Shown: positions 30,322 through 39,922 of the stretch, in pieces
Layout: each line of letters starts with the position of its first letter
Numbering within the stretch: position 1 is the first letter of the stretch
Origin: Sphingomonas trueperi
Lineage (GTDB): Bacteria; Pseudomonadota; Alphaproteobacteria; Sphingomonadales; Sphingomonadaceae
Length of the DNA: 64,000 nucleotides
Assembly (NCBI RefSeq): GCF_011927635.1
Contig: NZ_JAATJB010000002.1
Span: 186,001-250,000, forward strand
Direction: 5' to 3'
Notes under the pieces: model-generated
What the model saw: the letters and a program-made list of their open reading frames with translations, nothing else
Told to the model about the DNA's origin: nothing
Databases searched by the model: none
Translations under genes and position numbers: made by a program

Positions 30322-30537
30322 TCACAACAAGCCGTGGCGGTATTCGGGCAGGGCGTCCGTTGCGTCTGATACGTGCCCGTCTTTACAGCCTGCCTTAGCC
30401 CGTTCGTTTGCCCATTGCTGGTAATGCTCTGCAGCTTCAGGTGGCGAGCTTCTGCAAATCTCCGGTGCTTCTGCCTTGCAACCTTCCAAGCTGCAGAGTG
30501 CTGCCGACGTGATGATGATTGTGAGCGCGCCCGTCAC
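30322..30537 (-). CDS. Small putative lipoprotein, unknown
   Basis: The 71-aa product begins with a hydrophobic stretch and a possible lipobox (ALCSLEGC). A short Cys-containing tail follows (PEICRSSPPEAAEHYQQW, AGCKDGHVSD). Its GTG start overlaps the stop of the VOC gene (GTGA), which supports it being read. It is less GC-rich than its neighbours. I do not recognise it; it might not be expressed. Confidence 0.45.
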   Translation of the reverse strand: MTGALTIIITSAALCSLEGCKAEAPEICRSSPPEAAEHYQQWANERAKAGCKDGHVSDATDALPEYRHGLL

Positions 30538-31001
30538 CCTGCCGGCGTGCCCCGGCTATCCCCCACCTCCAGCCAGTACCCGTCAGGATCCTGCACATAG
30601 ATCTGGCGCACCCCATCGAAGCGGAGCTGCATCTTGCGCGGCGCGCCGGTGAAGTTGGTCCAGGCGAGATGGTGCGCGTCGAGCCACGCCATCACCGTCG
30701 CGAGATCGTCGACATGGAGGGCGAGATGCTCGTCTCGGTTCGACGGCTTGGGCGCGGTGCGGCCGTCGAGAATGTGCAGCGCCATGCCATGGCCGAGATC
30801 GAGCCAGCGGCGGTTCTTGAGCGGCGTCGGGATGAGCCGCAGCCCGAACGCCTCGTGGTAGAAGGCGGCGCTGCGATCGATGTCCGACGCCTGGATCGCG
30901 ACATGCTCGGCCTGCGCCGGGGCGGGCGCTGCGGCTTGGGGCGGGGCGGCCACTGCCTGGAGAGGCGCAGCAAGGATCAGCAGGACCGTGTAAGCGAGCA
31001 T
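30534..31001 (-). CDS. Exported VOC-fold (glyoxalase-like) protein
   Basis: The 155-aa precursor has a signal peptide (MLAYTVLLILAAPLQAVAA) and a Pro/Ala-rich stretch. One vicinal-oxygen-chelate module follows: HVAIQASDIDRSAAFYHEAFGLRLI, a metal-ligand-type region LALHVDDL, and RQIYVQDPDGYWLEVGD. The two His and the late Glu are consistent with a metal site. VOC proteins are usually cytoplasmic, so an export signal is notable. ATG at 31001 has GAGGGG about 7 nt upstream; the GTG six bases earlier is too close to it. Substrate unknown. Confidence 0.8.
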   Translation of the reverse strand: MLAYTVLLILAAPLQAVAAPPQAAAPAPAQAEHVAIQASDIDRSAAFYHEAFGLRLIPTPLKNRRWLDLGHGMALHILDGRTAPKPSNRDEHLALHVDDLATVMAWLDAHHLAWTNFTGAPRKMQLRFDGVRQIYVQDPDGYWLEVGDSRGTPAG

Positions 31002-31065
31002 GGGCACCCCCTCGGTTTTGGTCGGAACGTGTCGGGCGGAGACTGAAGTGTCGCCAACCGATTGA

Positions 31066-31326
31066 TCAGTTTCCTCGATCCGCTCCCGGCGGGAGGATCA
31101 AGCGGTCGTCCATCTCTCGGCGACGGCACTTCGCAGCGAAGGCCGCTGCAAGGACCATATCGCTCTCAAACACGACCCGCTCTGAATCCGTCAGCCGGTA
31201 ATATTCTTCATAGTCTGCCAGGCGATTGCTGACAGGAATGCTCAGATAGGGTTGTCCGCTCACCATGTCGGTGCCGAGCGCGAAACGCCCCTCGCGCGAT
31301 GCCATGCTGTCGACGAAGCGCGGCAT
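31066..31326 (-). CDS. Small hypothetical protein coupled to rnhA
   Basis: The 86-aa product ([20 protein letters not shown]... LPPGADRGN) contains a basic pair-rich helix (FAAKCRRREMDD). Its ATG overlaps the rnhA stop (TGATG), so it is the last gene of the ispH-thrB-rnhA run. No family is recognised and no membrane segment is seen. Confidence 0.6.
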   Translation of the reverse strand: MPRFVDSMASREGRFALGTDMVSGQPYLSIPVSNRLADYEEYYRLTDSERVVFESDMVLAAAFAAKCRRREMDDRLILPPGADRGN

Positions 31327-31772
31327 CACCGCGCCGCGACCGCCGCGTCGCTCGCCAGCTTGTCCGCCCGCTCATTGTCCGGATGCCCGGCATGGCCCTT
31401 GACCCATTTCCACTCGACCCGGTGGGGCTTGGCGGCGGCGAGGAGTTCCTGCCAGAGATCGGCGTTCTTGACCGGCTTCTTGTCGGCCGTGCGCCAGCCA
31501 TTCTTCATCCAGCCATGGATCCACTTGGTCAGGCCGTCCATCACATAGCGGCTGTCGGTGGAGAGCGTCACCCGGCAGGGGCGCTTGAGCGCCTTCAGCC
31601 CCTCGATCGCCGCCATCAGCTCCATGCGGTTGTTGGTGGTGTGCGCCTCGCCGCCGGACAGTTCCTTCTCGATGTCGCCCATGCGCAGCAGCGCGCCCCA
31701 GCCGCCCGGGCCGGGATTGCCCTTGCACGCGCCGTCGGTCGCGATCTCGACATGCTGGAGTTCGGCAGTCAT
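31326..31772 (-). CDS. rnhA: Ribonuclease HI
   Basis: The 148-aa enzyme removes RNA from RNA-DNA hybrids. Catalytic acidic residues are visible in [30 protein letters not shown] and [11 protein letters not shown], with the late Asp in [11 protein letters not shown]. The ATG overlaps the thrB stop (ATGA). The order ispH-thrB-rnhA is frequent in alphaproteobacteria. Confidence 0.97.
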   Translation of the reverse strand: MTAELQHVEIATDGACKGNPGPGGWGALLRMGDIEKELSGGEAHTTNNRMELMAAIEGLKALKRPCRVTLSTDSRYVMDGLTKWIHGWMKNGWRTADKKPVKNADLWQELLAAAKPHRVEWKWVKGHAGHPDNERADKLASDAAVAAR

Positions 31773-32725
31773 GCGATCGCCGACAGTACGGAGGCATAGA
31801 CGTGCGACCGTCGCCAGAAGGCCATCGGGTCCTTGCGCGTCACCAGCGCGTCGGCGGGGGTGTTGAGCCAGTCCCAGGCGCGCGACAGGGTGAAACGGAT
31901 GCAGGCACCGGTCGCCAGCAGCGGCAGGATCGCGCGTTCCTTTTCGGTGAGCTTGTAGCTGGTCTCATAGCCCTCCAGCAGCGCCTCGGACACGTACGGA
32001 TCGAACCGCTCGCCCGTCGCGTCGAACGCCCAGGCGGTGTGCATCACCGCGAGGTCGTAGAGCCGGAGGTCGGTGCAGGCGAAGTAGAAGTCGATCAAAC
32101 CCGTCACCCGGTTGCCGAGCATCAGGACATTGTCCGGGAACAGGTCGGCATGGATCGCGCAGGTGTCGAAGCCTTCGCGCGGCCACAGCGCGGTGACGCG
32201 GTCGAGCGCCCGGCCGAGTTCCTCGTACAGCCCCGGGGCGATGTCGTTGAGGCTGGTGCCGCAGCGTTCGAACAGCGGGCGCCAGGTATCCACCCCCATC
32301 GAATTGGGGCGATCCTGCGGAAAGTCGGCGACCGCCTTGTGCATCCGGCCCATCGCCTCGGCCGCCGCGCGCGCCTGTGCAGGCGTCGGGTGCGAGACCG
32401 AGACCCCCGACAGGAACTGGATCAGGCACGCCGGGCGTCCTTCCAGCGTGTGGATCAGCGTGCCGTCGCGATCGGGCACCGCCGGGGGCACCGGCAGCCC
32501 GCGATCGGCGCAGTGATCGAGCAGTGCCATGAAATAGGGCAGGTCACCCTGGTCGACGCGCTTCTCGTACAGCGTCAGGATGAAGCGGCTCTTGCTCGTG
32601 TCGACGAGGTAGTTGCTGTTCTCCACCCCCTCGGCGATGCCCTTGGCCGAGACCAGCTCGCCGACGTCGAAGCGCTCGAGGAACGCCGACAGCGCCTCGG
32701 CCGAAACCTGCGTGTAGACGGCCAT
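31769..32725 (-). CDS. thrB: Homoserine kinase, APH-fold type
   Basis: The 318-aa enzyme makes O-phosphohomoserine for threonine synthesis. It belongs to the choline-kinase/APH-like form of homoserine kinase, not the GHMP form. The catalytic loop is [15 protein letters not shown] and the metal-binding segment is [19 protein letters not shown]. The start codon overlaps the ispH stop (TAATG). No other threonine genes are adjacent. Confidence 0.94.
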   Translation of the reverse strand: MAVYTQVSAEALSAFLERFDVGELVSAKGIAEGVENSNYLVDTSKSRFILTLYEKRVDQGDLPYFMALLDHCADRGLPVPPAVPDRDGTLIHTLEGRPACLIQFLSGVSVSHPTPAQARAAAEAMGRMHKAVADFPQDRPNSMGVDTWRPLFERCGTSLNDIAPGLYEELGRALDRVTALWPREGFDTCAIHADLFPDNVLMLGNRVTGLIDFYFACTDLRLYDLAVMHTAWAFDATGERFDPYVSEALLEGYETSYKLTEKERAILPLLATGACIRFTLSRAWDWLNTPADALVTRKDPMAFWRRSHVYASVLSAIA

Positions 32726-33678
32726 TACGCAGCCTCGAGCCCGCGCGGCAGCTTGAACACGACGTTCTCTTCCACCGTCTCCACCTCGCGCTCGGTCACC
32801 GCGAACCGGGTGCCGAGCTGCTCGACGACTTCGCGGACCAAGACTTCCGGGGCCGAGGCGCCGGCGCTGATACCGACGCGGGTCACGCCGTCGAACCAGG
32901 CGAAGTCGATCTCGGCGGCGCGCTGGATCAGCACCGCACGGGCGCCGCCACGCTTGGCGACCTCGACCAGCCGCAGCGAGTTGGACGAATTGGGCGCGCC
33001 GATCACCAGCACCAGCTCGGCCTGCTCGGCGATCGCCTTCACCGCCCCCTGCCGGTTCGAGGTGGCATAGCAGATGTCGTCCGCGCCCGGCGCCAGCATC
33101 GTCGGGAAGCGGCGCTTGAGAATGCCCAGCACCGCGGCGGTATCGTCCACCGACAGCGTGGTCTGGGTGAGGAAGGCGAGGTTCTCGGGATCGGGCACCA
33201 CCACCGATTCGGCATCGGCTTCGGTCTCGACCAGCGTCATCGCGCCTTCGGGGACCTGGCCGAAGGTGCCGATCACCTCGGGGTGGCCCTGATGCCCGAC
33301 GAACAGGATGTGGCGCCCGGCGGCGACGTGCCGCTCGGCCTGGCGGTGGACCTTGGAGACGAGCGGGCAGGTGGCGTCGAGGTACGAAAGCCCGCGTTGC
33401 TCGGCCTTGTGCGGCACCGCCTTGGGCACGCCGTGGGCGGAGAACACCACCGGCACGCCGTCCGGCACATGGTCCAGCGTCTCGACGAACACGGCGCCCT
33501 TGGCGCGCAGATTCTCGACGACGAACTTGTTGTGGACGATCTCGTGCCGGACATAGACCGGCGCGCCATATTTCTCGATCGCGAGTTCGACGATGCGGAT
33601 CGCGCGGTCGACGCCGGCGCAGAAGCCGCGGGGCGCTGCGATCAGCAGCTCCAGGGGACGCTTTTCGGTGTTTGCCAT
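32725..33678 (-). CDS. ispH: 4-hydroxy-3-methylbut-2-enyl diphosphate reductase
   Basis: The 317-aa enzyme catalyses the last step of the MEP isoprenoid pathway. The three [4Fe-4S] cysteines lie in [26 protein letters not shown] and [12 protein letters not shown], and the His-rich conserved parts HEIVHN and HQGHPEV are present. It is the first gene of the ispH-thrB-rnhA operon and is divergent from the lipoprotein-like gene at 33801. Confidence 0.97.
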   Translation of the reverse strand: MANTEKRPLELLIAAPRGFCAGVDRAIRIVELAIEKYGAPVYVRHEIVHNKFVVENLRAKGAVFVETLDHVPDGVPVVFSAHGVPKAVPHKAEQRGLSYLDATCPLVSKVHRQAERHVAAGRHILFVGHQGHPEVIGTFGQVPEGAMTLVETEADAESVVVPDPENLAFLTQTTLSVDDTAAVLGILKRRFPTMLAPGADDICYATSNRQGAVKAIAEQAELVLVIGAPNSSNSLRLVEVAKRGGARAVLIQRAAEIDFAWFDGVTRVGISAGASAPEVLVREVVEQLGTRFAVTEREVETVEENVVFKLPRGLEAA

Positions 33679-33800
33679 CGGGTGGAGCCTCTACGCGATT
33701 GCTTGCGCGGGCGGAAGGCGGTTCCTATGGTGCGCGCCATTCCGGTCCCCGTCTCGTCGCAGATGGGGGGCGGCTGTTCGGTTCGAAAGGTTGCCCTCCC

Positions 33801-34439
33801 TTGTCTGTGCCTAAGTTCACCGTTCCCGCCCTGATCCTGCTCGCCGCCAGCGGTTGCGCCCGCACCGGCGAAATCACCGAAGGCGGCATCAGCGCGGTGC
33901 GCACCGCCTGCCCGACGGTGGCGATTCCGGCCGGCACCGGCGACGTGACGCTGTTCGATCCGGCGACCAGCCGCGAGGCGAGCGCGATCGACGTGGTGGC
34001 GACGATCACCAACATCCAGTCGACCTGCAACGATGCCGGCGCGCAGGTGGTGACCGACGTCAAGTTCGACGTCCTGGCCCGCCGCCGCGATGCCGGTCCG
34101 GCACGCGACGTGGTGCTGCCCTATTTCCTCACCGTGGTGCGCGGCGGGACCAATGTCGAGGCGAAGCGTGTCGCCAACGTTACGCTCCATTTCGAGGCGG
34201 GCCAGCTCCGCGCCAGCGCCGTGGGGACGGCGACCAGCAGCGTCTCGCACGCCGCCGCGACGCTCCCCGACGAAGTCCGCCGCCGCCTGACCGCCAAGCG
34301 CAAGGCAGGCGAGGAATCGGCGGCGACCGATCCGCTGAGCGATCCGAACGTCCGCCGCTCGGTGCTGTCGGCGACGTTCGAGGCGCTGGTGGGGTTCCAG
34401 CTGACCGACGACCAGCTCAAGTACAACGCGACGCGGTGA
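33801..34439 (+). CDS. Conserved hypothetical lipoprotein
   Basis: The 212-aa precursor has a short signal and lipobox (LILLAASGC). A beta-rich domain follows, with PTVAIPAGTGDVTLFD, VVATITNIQSTCNDAGAQVVTDVKFDVLARR and VVLPYFLTVVRGG. The start is taken as TTG at 33801, with GAAAGG about 10 nt before it; GTG at 33807 is an alternative. I know similar short lipoproteins in Sphingomonadales but no function. A type 2 repeat and then the gcv riboswitch follow. Confidence 0.75.
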   Translation: MSVPKFTVPALILLAASGCARTGEITEGGISAVRTACPTVAIPAGTGDVTLFDPATSREASAIDVVATITNIQSTCNDAGAQVVTDVKFDVLARRRDAGPARDVVLPYFLTVVRGGTNVEAKRVANVTLHFEAGQLRASAVGTATSSVSHAAATLPDEVRRRLTAKRKAGEESAATDPLSDPNVRRSVLSATFEALVGFQLTDDQLKYNATR

Positions 34440-34450
34440 TCCTACGTTAA

Positions 34451-34612
34451 GATCCTCCCCGGAACGGGGAGGGGGACCGCGCGGCGCAAGCCGCGTGGTG
34501 GAGGGGCGCGCCGACAGGCGCGGTTGCGCTGCCAACGCAGAACTACCGCCGCTGGCGCGGCGGCCCCTCCACCATGCTGCGCATGGTCCCCCTCCCCGTT
34601 CCGGGGAGGATC
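34451..34612. repeat. Large GC-rich inverted repeat element (type 2, copy 2)
   Basis: The terminal arms gatcctccccggaacgggga and tccccgttccggggaggatc are perfect complements. Inner pairs gtggaggggc/gcccctccac and ggaccgcgcggc... build a larger stem. It is very similar to the element at 19839. It lies between the lipoprotein gene and the glycine riboswitch. Confidence 0.93.
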
Positions 34613-34696
34613 TAAAATCACCACTATCCCGATTGACTCGCGCCAGCCGTCCCGCCAAGGCTCGCGGACGTCGATGCCGGGCAACCGGCATGGGCA

Positions 34697-34882
34697 TGCG
34701 CGGGAGAGAATCCGGTTCGCCGGATCGCCGAAGGAGCAACCGCCCCGGAATCTCTCAGGCACCGAGGACCGCGCAGGCCACGACACTCTGGAAAGCGAGA
34801 CGGCCGCCGAGGCCGGGCTCCACCGAAGGGGTAAGCCGGGTACCACCCGTGCGAAAGCTCTCAGGTTCCGTGACAGAGGGGG
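34697..34882 (+). promoter_or_regulatory. Tandem glycine riboswitch upstream of gcvT
   Basis: Two glycine aptamers lie in series. The first (about 34697-34776) has cgggagagaat, ccgaaggagcaaccgcccc and aatctctcaggcaccgaggacc. The second (about 34783-34882) has actctggaaagcgaga, caccgaaggggtaagcc and aaagctctcaggttccgtgacagag. These are the conserved glycine-aptamer cores, joined by a short linker. It ends 65 nt before the gcvT start. In the family, glycine binding turns on glycine-cleavage genes. Confidence 0.95.
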
Positions 34883-34947
34883 CGATGGTGTTGCGAAGGG
34901 CTTCGGCTCCACGCGCGCCGTTGAAACCCTGATGCCCGGAGTGCCCC

Positions 34948-36108
34948 ATGAGCGAAGCCGCCGAAGATACCGCCACCGACCTGCCGATCGAGACGCTGCC
35001 GCTCGACGCCTGGCACCGCGCGCGCGGCGGCCGGATGGTGCCGTTCGCGGGCTATGCCATGCCGGTCCAGTATGAAGGCATCATGGCCGAGCATCTCTGG
35101 ACGCGCGAACATGCCGGGCTGTTCGACGTCAGCCATATGGGCCAGCTGCTCTTCTCGGGCGTCGACTTCGACGCCGGCCTCGAAAAGCTGCTGCCGGGCG
35201 ACGTGAAGGGCCTGGGCGAGGGCCGGATGCGCTATTCGCTGCTGCTCAGCGAAGAAGGCGGCATTCACGACGACCTGATGATGACCCGGCTGCCCGCCGA
35301 CAATGCCTTCGAGATCGGGGGCGGCACGATCTACATGGTCGTCAACGGCGCGACCAAGTGGGACGATCTGGGCGTGTTCCGCGAGTTGCTGCCAGACGAA
35401 GTGACGATCAACCATCTCGAGGATCAGGCGCTGCTGGCGCTGCAGGGGCCGGAGGCGGTGACCGCGCTCGCACGCGTGCTGCCGGGCGTCGAGACGCTGG
35501 TGTTCATGACCGCCGCCGCGTTCGAATGGAACGGCAACCCGCTCTGGGTCAGCCGCTCGGGCTATACCGGCGAGGACGGCTACGAGATTTCGCTGCCGGG
35601 CGAGGCGGCGGAGGCGTTCGCCGACGCGCTCACCGCGCAGCCCGAGGTGAAGCCGATCGGCCTGGGCGCGCGCGATTCGCTGCGCCTGGAGGCCGGCCTG
35701 CCGCTCTACGGCCATGACCTCGATCTGGAGACCACGCCAGTCGCCGCCGATCTGGGCTTCGCGCTGTCCAAGCGCCGCCGCGAAGAGGGCGGTTTCGCCG
35801 GTGCCGAGCGCATCCTCGCCGAGCGCGAGCAGGGCAGCGCCATGAAGCGCGTCGGCCTGATCGTCGAGGGCCGCCAGCCGGTGCGCGAGGGCGCGGCGGT
35901 GGTCGATGCCTCGGGCGCCGAGGTCGGCAAGGTCACCTCGGGCGGGTTCGCGCCTTCGGTGCAGAAGCCGATCGCGATGGCCTATGTGCCCTCGGCCCTT
36001 GCAGCGGCCGGTACCAAGATTACGCTTGTCCAGCGGGGCAAGCAGCATTCCGCGGAGGTCGTTGCGATGCCCTTCGTCCCCCACCGCTATGTCCGAAAGG
36101 GAGCGTGA
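34948..36108 (+). CDS. gcvT: Glycine cleavage system T protein (aminomethyltransferase)
   Basis: The 386-aa enzyme moves the methylene group from the lipoyl arm of GcvH to tetrahydrofolate and releases ammonia. Segments include [50 protein letters not shown] and [20 protein letters not shown]. It is the first gene after the glycine riboswitch and ends 1 bp before gcvH. The N-terminus carries about 15 extra residues before the family start. Confidence 0.97.
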   Translation: MSEAAEDTATDLPIETLPLDAWHRARGGRMVPFAGYAMPVQYEGIMAEHLWTREHAGLFDVSHMGQLLFSGVDFDAGLEKLLPGDVKGLGEGRMRYSLLLSEEGGIHDDLMMTRLPADNAFEIGGGTIYMVVNGATKWDDLGVFRELLPDEVTINHLEDQALLALQGPEAVTALARVLPGVETLVFMTAAAFEWNGNPLWVSRSGYTGEDGYEISLPGEAAEAFADALTAQPEVKPIGLGARDSLRLEAGLPLYGHDLDLETTPVAADLGFALSKRRREEGGFAGAERILAEREQGSAMKRVGLIVEGRQPVREGAAVVDASGAEVGKVTSGGFAPSVQKPIAMAYVPSALAAAGTKITLVQRGKQHSAEVVAMPFVPHRYVRKGA

Positions 36109-36109
36109 C

Positions 36110-36481
36110 ATGAGCCGTTATTTTACCGAAGACCATGAGTGGATCGAAGTCGACGGCGACGTCGCGACGGTCGGCATCACCGAATATGCCCAGAGCCAGC
36201 TCGGCGACATCGTGTTCGTCGAAGTGCCCGACGAGGGCAAGGAACTGAGCAAGGGCGACGATGCCGCGGTCGTCGAGAGCGTCAAGGCGGCGTCGGACGT
36301 GTATGCGCCGGTGTCGGGCACCGTCGTCGAGGGCAACAGCGACCTCGCCGACAACCCCGCGCTGGTGAACGAGGATCCGGAAGGCGAAGGCTGGTTCTTC
36401 AAGATGACGCTCAGCGACGAGAGCGAGCTGGAAGGCCTGATGAACGAGGCCAAGTACCAGGCGTTCGTCGCCAAGCTGTGA
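36110..36481 (+). CDS. gcvH: Glycine cleavage system H protein
   Basis: The 123-aa lipoyl carrier has its lipoylated Lys59 in [18 protein letters not shown]. The start [28 protein letters not shown] is canonical. It shuttles the aminomethyl group between GcvP and GcvT. Its ATG lies two bases past the gcvT stop, and AAAGGGAG lies in the end of gcvT. Confidence 0.98.
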   Translation: MSRYFTEDHEWIEVDGDVATVGITEYAQSQLGDIVFVEVPDEGKELSKGDDAAVVESVKAASDVYAPVSGTVVEGNSDLADNPALVNEDPEGEGWFFKMTLSDESELEGLMNEAKYQAFVAKL

Positions 36482-36490
36482 TCTCTTATT

Positions 36491-36664
36491 AGCCCCTCCC
36501 CCTCCTGGGGGGAGGGAGGGGCCCGCTGCCGGAGGCAGTGGGAGGGAGAGGGGGCGATTTGCAATAGCAAATCGCGCGGTTGCTCAGGCAACCGCTCACC
36601 CTCTCCAAGCTGCGCTAGGCGCTGAAGCGCCAAGCTCCGCTATCCTCCCCCTCGAGGGGGAGGA
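36491..36664. repeat. GC-rich inverted repeat element between gcvH and gcvPA (type 2 relative)
   Basis: The ends cccctccccctcctgggggg and tcctccccctcgagggggagga are self-complementary. The centre holds gcgatttgcaatagcaaatcgc and gcggttgctcaggcaaccgc hairpins, and cgctgaagcg. A small extra stem (cctccc/gggagg, 36718-36735) lies in the leader of gcvPA. The element splits the gcv genes into two blocks. Confidence 0.85.
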
Positions 36665-36751
36665 ACGAAAGCATGATGGGATTGCCACCCTTCACGGGAT
36701 CATCCCACCCCATAATCCCTCCCATTTGCGGGAGGTAGAGTAGGACAGTCG

Positions 36752-38110
36752 ATGCGCTACCTGCCCCTTACCCCGGCCGACCGTCAGGCAATGCTTGGCA
36801 CGATCGGCGCCCCGTCGATCGACGATCTGTTCGTCGACGTGCCCGAAAGCGCCCGCCTGAGCGGGCCGATCGCCGGCCTGCCGATGCATGCGTCGGAACT
36901 CGCGGTCGAACGCCACATGACCGCGCTGGCGCGCAAGAACCTCGCCGCCGGCGAGGCGCCGTTCTTCCTGGGGGCAGGGGCCTATCGCCACCATGTGCCG
37001 GCCTCGGTCGATCACCTCATCCAGCGCGGCGAGTTCCTCACCGCCTACACGCCCTACCAGCCGGAAATCGCGCAGGGCACGCTGCAGATGATGTTCGAGT
37101 TCCAGAGCCAGATCGCCCGGCTGCTCGGCTGCGACGTCGCCAATGCCTCGATGTACGACGGCTCGACCGCGTGCTGGGAAGCGATCTCGATGGCGCGCCG
37201 CGTCACCAAGCGCGGCAAGGCGATCCTCTCGGGCGGTCTGCACCCGCATTATGTCTCGGTCGCCAAGACGATGGCGCGCTTCACCGGCGACCAGCTCGTC
37301 ACCGGCGTGCCGACGCTGAGCCCCGAGCCCGACACGCTCGACCTGATCAACGCGATCGACGCCGACACCTCGTGCGTCGTCGTCCAGTATCCGGACATTC
37401 TCGGCCGCATCGAGGACATGTCGGCGCTGGCCGAGGCCTGCCACGCCAAGAAGGCGCTGCTGATCGCCGTCGTCACCGAGCCGGTGGCGCTGGGGGCGAT
37501 CAAGGCGCCGGGCGAGATGGGCGCGGACATCGTCGTCGGCGAGGGCCAGTCGCTCGGCGTCGGCCTGCAATTCGGCGGGCCGTATGTCGGCCTGTTCGCC
37601 TGCTCGGAAAAGCTGGTGCGCCAGATGCCGGGCCGCCTTTGTGGCGAGACGGTGGACGCCAGCGGCAAGCGCGGCTTCGTGCTGACGCTCTCCACGCGCG
37701 AGCAGCATATCCGCCGCGAAAAGGCGACGTCGAACATCTGCACCAGCTCGGTGCTGTGCGCGCTCGCCATGTCGGTGCACATGACGCTGCTGGGCGAGAA
37801 GGGCCTGCGCCAGCTCGCCGAGCTCAACCATGTCGGCGCCAGCGCCGCCGCCGATCGCCTGGCCGAAGTCGACGGGGTGGAGCTGGTCACCGACCGGTTC
37901 TTCAACGAATTCACCCTGAAGCTGTCCAAGGAAGCGCGCCCCGCCGTCCGCCAGCTGGCCGACAAGGGCATCCTGGCCGGCGTGTCGCTCGGCCGCCTCT
38001 ATCCGGGCGTCGAGGCGCTGCAGAACGGCCTCGTCGTCGCGGTCACCGAAACCACCACGGAGGAGGACGTCGAGACGCTTGCCTCCGCACTCGAGGAGGT
38101 GCTGGCATGA
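36752..38110 (+). CDS. gcvPA: Glycine dehydrogenase (decarboxylating) subunit 1
   Basis: The 452-aa N-terminal half of the P protein is encoded as a separate subunit. It starts [31 protein letters not shown] and has [32 protein letters not shown] and [14 protein letters not shown]. With GcvPB it decarboxylates glycine and loads the lipoyl arm of GcvH. ATG at 36752 has AGGAC upstream. Its stop overlaps the gcvPB start (ATGA). Confidence 0.97.
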   Translation: MRYLPLTPADRQAMLGTIGAPSIDDLFVDVPESARLSGPIAGLPMHASELAVERHMTALARKNLAAGEAPFFLGAGAYRHHVPASVDHLIQRGEFLTAYTPYQPEIAQGTLQMMFEFQSQIARLLGCDVANASMYDGSTACWEAISMARRVTKRGKAILSGGLHPHYVSVAKTMARFTGDQLVTGVPTLSPEPDTLDLINAIDADTSCVVVQYPDILGRIEDMSALAEACHAKKALLIAVVTEPVALGAIKAPGEMGADIVVGEGQSLGVGLQFGGPYVGLFACSEKLVRQMPGRLCGETVDASGKRGFVLTLSTREQHIRREKATSNICTSSVLCALAMSVHMTLLGEKGLRQLAELNHVGASAAADRLAEVDGVELVTDRFFNEFTLKLSKEARPAVRQLADKGILAGVSLGRLYPGVEALQNGLVVAVTETTTEEDVETLASALEEVLA

Positions 38111-39681
38111 GCACGATCAATCCGTCGGGCTGGCGCCCCACCACGCCGTCGGGAGGTAGCGAGACCGCCGAGGGCACGTTCACTGGCAACCGCGCGCTGA
38201 TGCTGGAAGAGGCGCTGATCTTCGAGATCGGCTCCACCGACACCACCGGCGTCGATTTCGGTGAGGCCCCTGCGGGCAAGTCGCGCCTCGCCGGCATGGA
38301 GCGCTCGAAGGCCATCGGCCTGCCGGGCCTGTCCGAGCCCGAGACGGTGCGCCACTATACCCGCCTCAGCCGCCAGAACTATGCCATCGATCTCGGCCTG
38401 TTCCCGCTGGGCAGCTGCACGATGAAGCACAATCCGCGCCTCAACGAGCGGATGGCGCGCCTGCCGGGCTTCGCCGACATCCACCCGCTCCAGCCGGTCG
38501 ATACCGTGCAGGGCGCGCTGGAGGCGATCGACCAGCTCGCGCACTGGCTGACCACGCTCACCGGCATGCAGGCGGTGGCGATGAGCCCCAAGGCCGGCGC
38601 GCATGGCGAACTCTGCGGCGTGCTGGCGATCCGCGCCGCGCTCGACGCCAAGGGCGAGACCGCGCGCCGCATCATGCTGGTGCCGGAGAGCGCGCACGGC
38701 ACCAACCCGGCGACGGCGGCCTTCGCCGGCTTCGCGGTGGAGGACATCCCCGCGACGCCGGAAGGCCGGGTCGACGTGGCGGCACTCAAGGCGCGGCTGG
38801 GGCCGGACATCGCCGGCGTGATGATCACCAACCCGAACACCTGCGGCCTGTTCGAGCCGGACCTCAAGGACATTTCCGACGCGGTCCATGCCGCCGGCGG
38901 CTATGTCTATTGCGACGGCGCCAACTTCAACGCGATCGTCGGCCGGGTGCGCCCGGGTGATCTCGGCGTCGATGCGATGCACATCAACCTGCACAAGACC
39001 TTCTCCACCCCGCATGGCGGCGGCGGTCCGGGTTCGGGCCCGGTGGTGCTGTCGGCGGCGCTGGCGCCCTATGCGCCGTTGCCCTTCGTCGAGAAGACGG
39101 CCGATGGCTATCGCCTCGTCGAGGAGGAGAATGCCGAGGAGCATCATGCCGGCACCTTCGGCCGCATGACCGCCTTCCACGGCCAGATGGGCATGTTCAC
39201 CCGCGCGCTGACCTATATCCTCAGCCACGGTGCCGACGGCCTGCGCCAGGTCGCCGAGGATTCGGTGCTCAATGCCAATTACGTGCTGCGCGCGATGGAG
39301 GACGTGCTCGACGCACCCTTCGCCAAGACCGGCCCGTGCATGCATGAGGCGATCTTCAGCGACAAGGGCCTGCCCGAGGGCTTCTCGACGCTCGATATCG
39401 CCAAGGGGCTGATCGACGAGGGCTATCACCCGATGACGGTGTATTTCCCGCTCGTCGTCCACGGCGCGATGCTGGTCGAGCCAACCGAGACCGAGAGCAA
39501 GGCGGCGCTCGACCAGTTCATCGGCGCGTTCCGCAACGTCGCGACCAAGGCCAAGCAGGGCGAGGCGGCGCTGAAGAGCGCGCCGCACTTCGCGCCTCGC
39601 CGCCGCCTCGACGAGACGCTCGCCGCGCGCAAGCCGTTGCTGGCGTACAAGGACGCGGCACCCGCCGAAGCGGCCGAGTAA
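38107..39681 (+). CDS. gcvPB: Glycine dehydrogenase (decarboxylating) subunit 2
   Basis: The 524-aa half bears the PLP cofactor; the Lys is in [21 protein letters not shown]. Other signatures are [30 protein letters not shown] and [14 protein letters not shown] at 38107 overlaps the gcvPA stop. An intrinsic terminator follows at 39716. Confidence 0.97.
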   Translation: MSTINPSGWRPTTPSGGSETAEGTFTGNRALMLEEALIFEIGSTDTTGVDFGEAPAGKSRLAGMERSKAIGLPGLSEPETVRHYTRLSRQNYAIDLGLFPLGSCTMKHNPRLNERMARLPGFADIHPLQPVDTVQGALEAIDQLAHWLTTLTGMQAVAMSPKAGAHGELCGVLAIRAALDAKGETARRIMLVPESAHGTNPATAAFAGFAVEDIPATPEGRVDVAALKARLGPDIAGVMITNPNTCGLFEPDLKDISDAVHAAGGYVYCDGANFNAIVGRVRPGDLGVDAMHINLHKTFSTPHGGGGPGSGPVVLSAALAPYAPLPFVEKTADGYRLVEEENAEEHHAGTFGRMTAFHGQMGMFTRALTYILSHGADGLRQVAEDSVLNANYVLRAMEDVLDAPFAKTGPCMHEAIFSDKGLPEGFSTLDIAKGLIDEGYHPMTVYFPLVVHGAMLVEPTETESKAALDQFIGAFRNVATKAKQGEAALKSAPHFAPRRRLDETLAARKPLLAYKDAAPAEAAE

Positions 39682-39715
39682 GCGTCCGACCCGTTACCCC
39701 CCGAGAGGGTCGCAC

Positions 39716-39753
39716 ACGCCGGCTGGAAGCCCCCGCTTCCCGCCGGCGTTTTG
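39716..39753 (+). terminator. Rho-independent terminator after gcvPB
   Basis: A two-part stem pairs acgccggc with gccggcgt outside and ggaagc with gcttcc inside, and is followed by TTTT. It lies 35 bp after the gcvPB stop. Confidence 0.88.
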
Positions 39754-39922
39754 CGTCTGGGGGAGGTGGGCGGCGCTATTGCGGTCGCTGCCGCCGCTCT
39801 GCATACAGAGCGCGCCCGCGCGCGCTGCGCCGGGTCCGCGCGGGGGGGGCAGCGGCGGAAGGACGCGCCGTAGACCCTCTTCCTTGCGGATGGCCGACTC
39901 CCCTCCTTCGGAAAGTTGCTCG

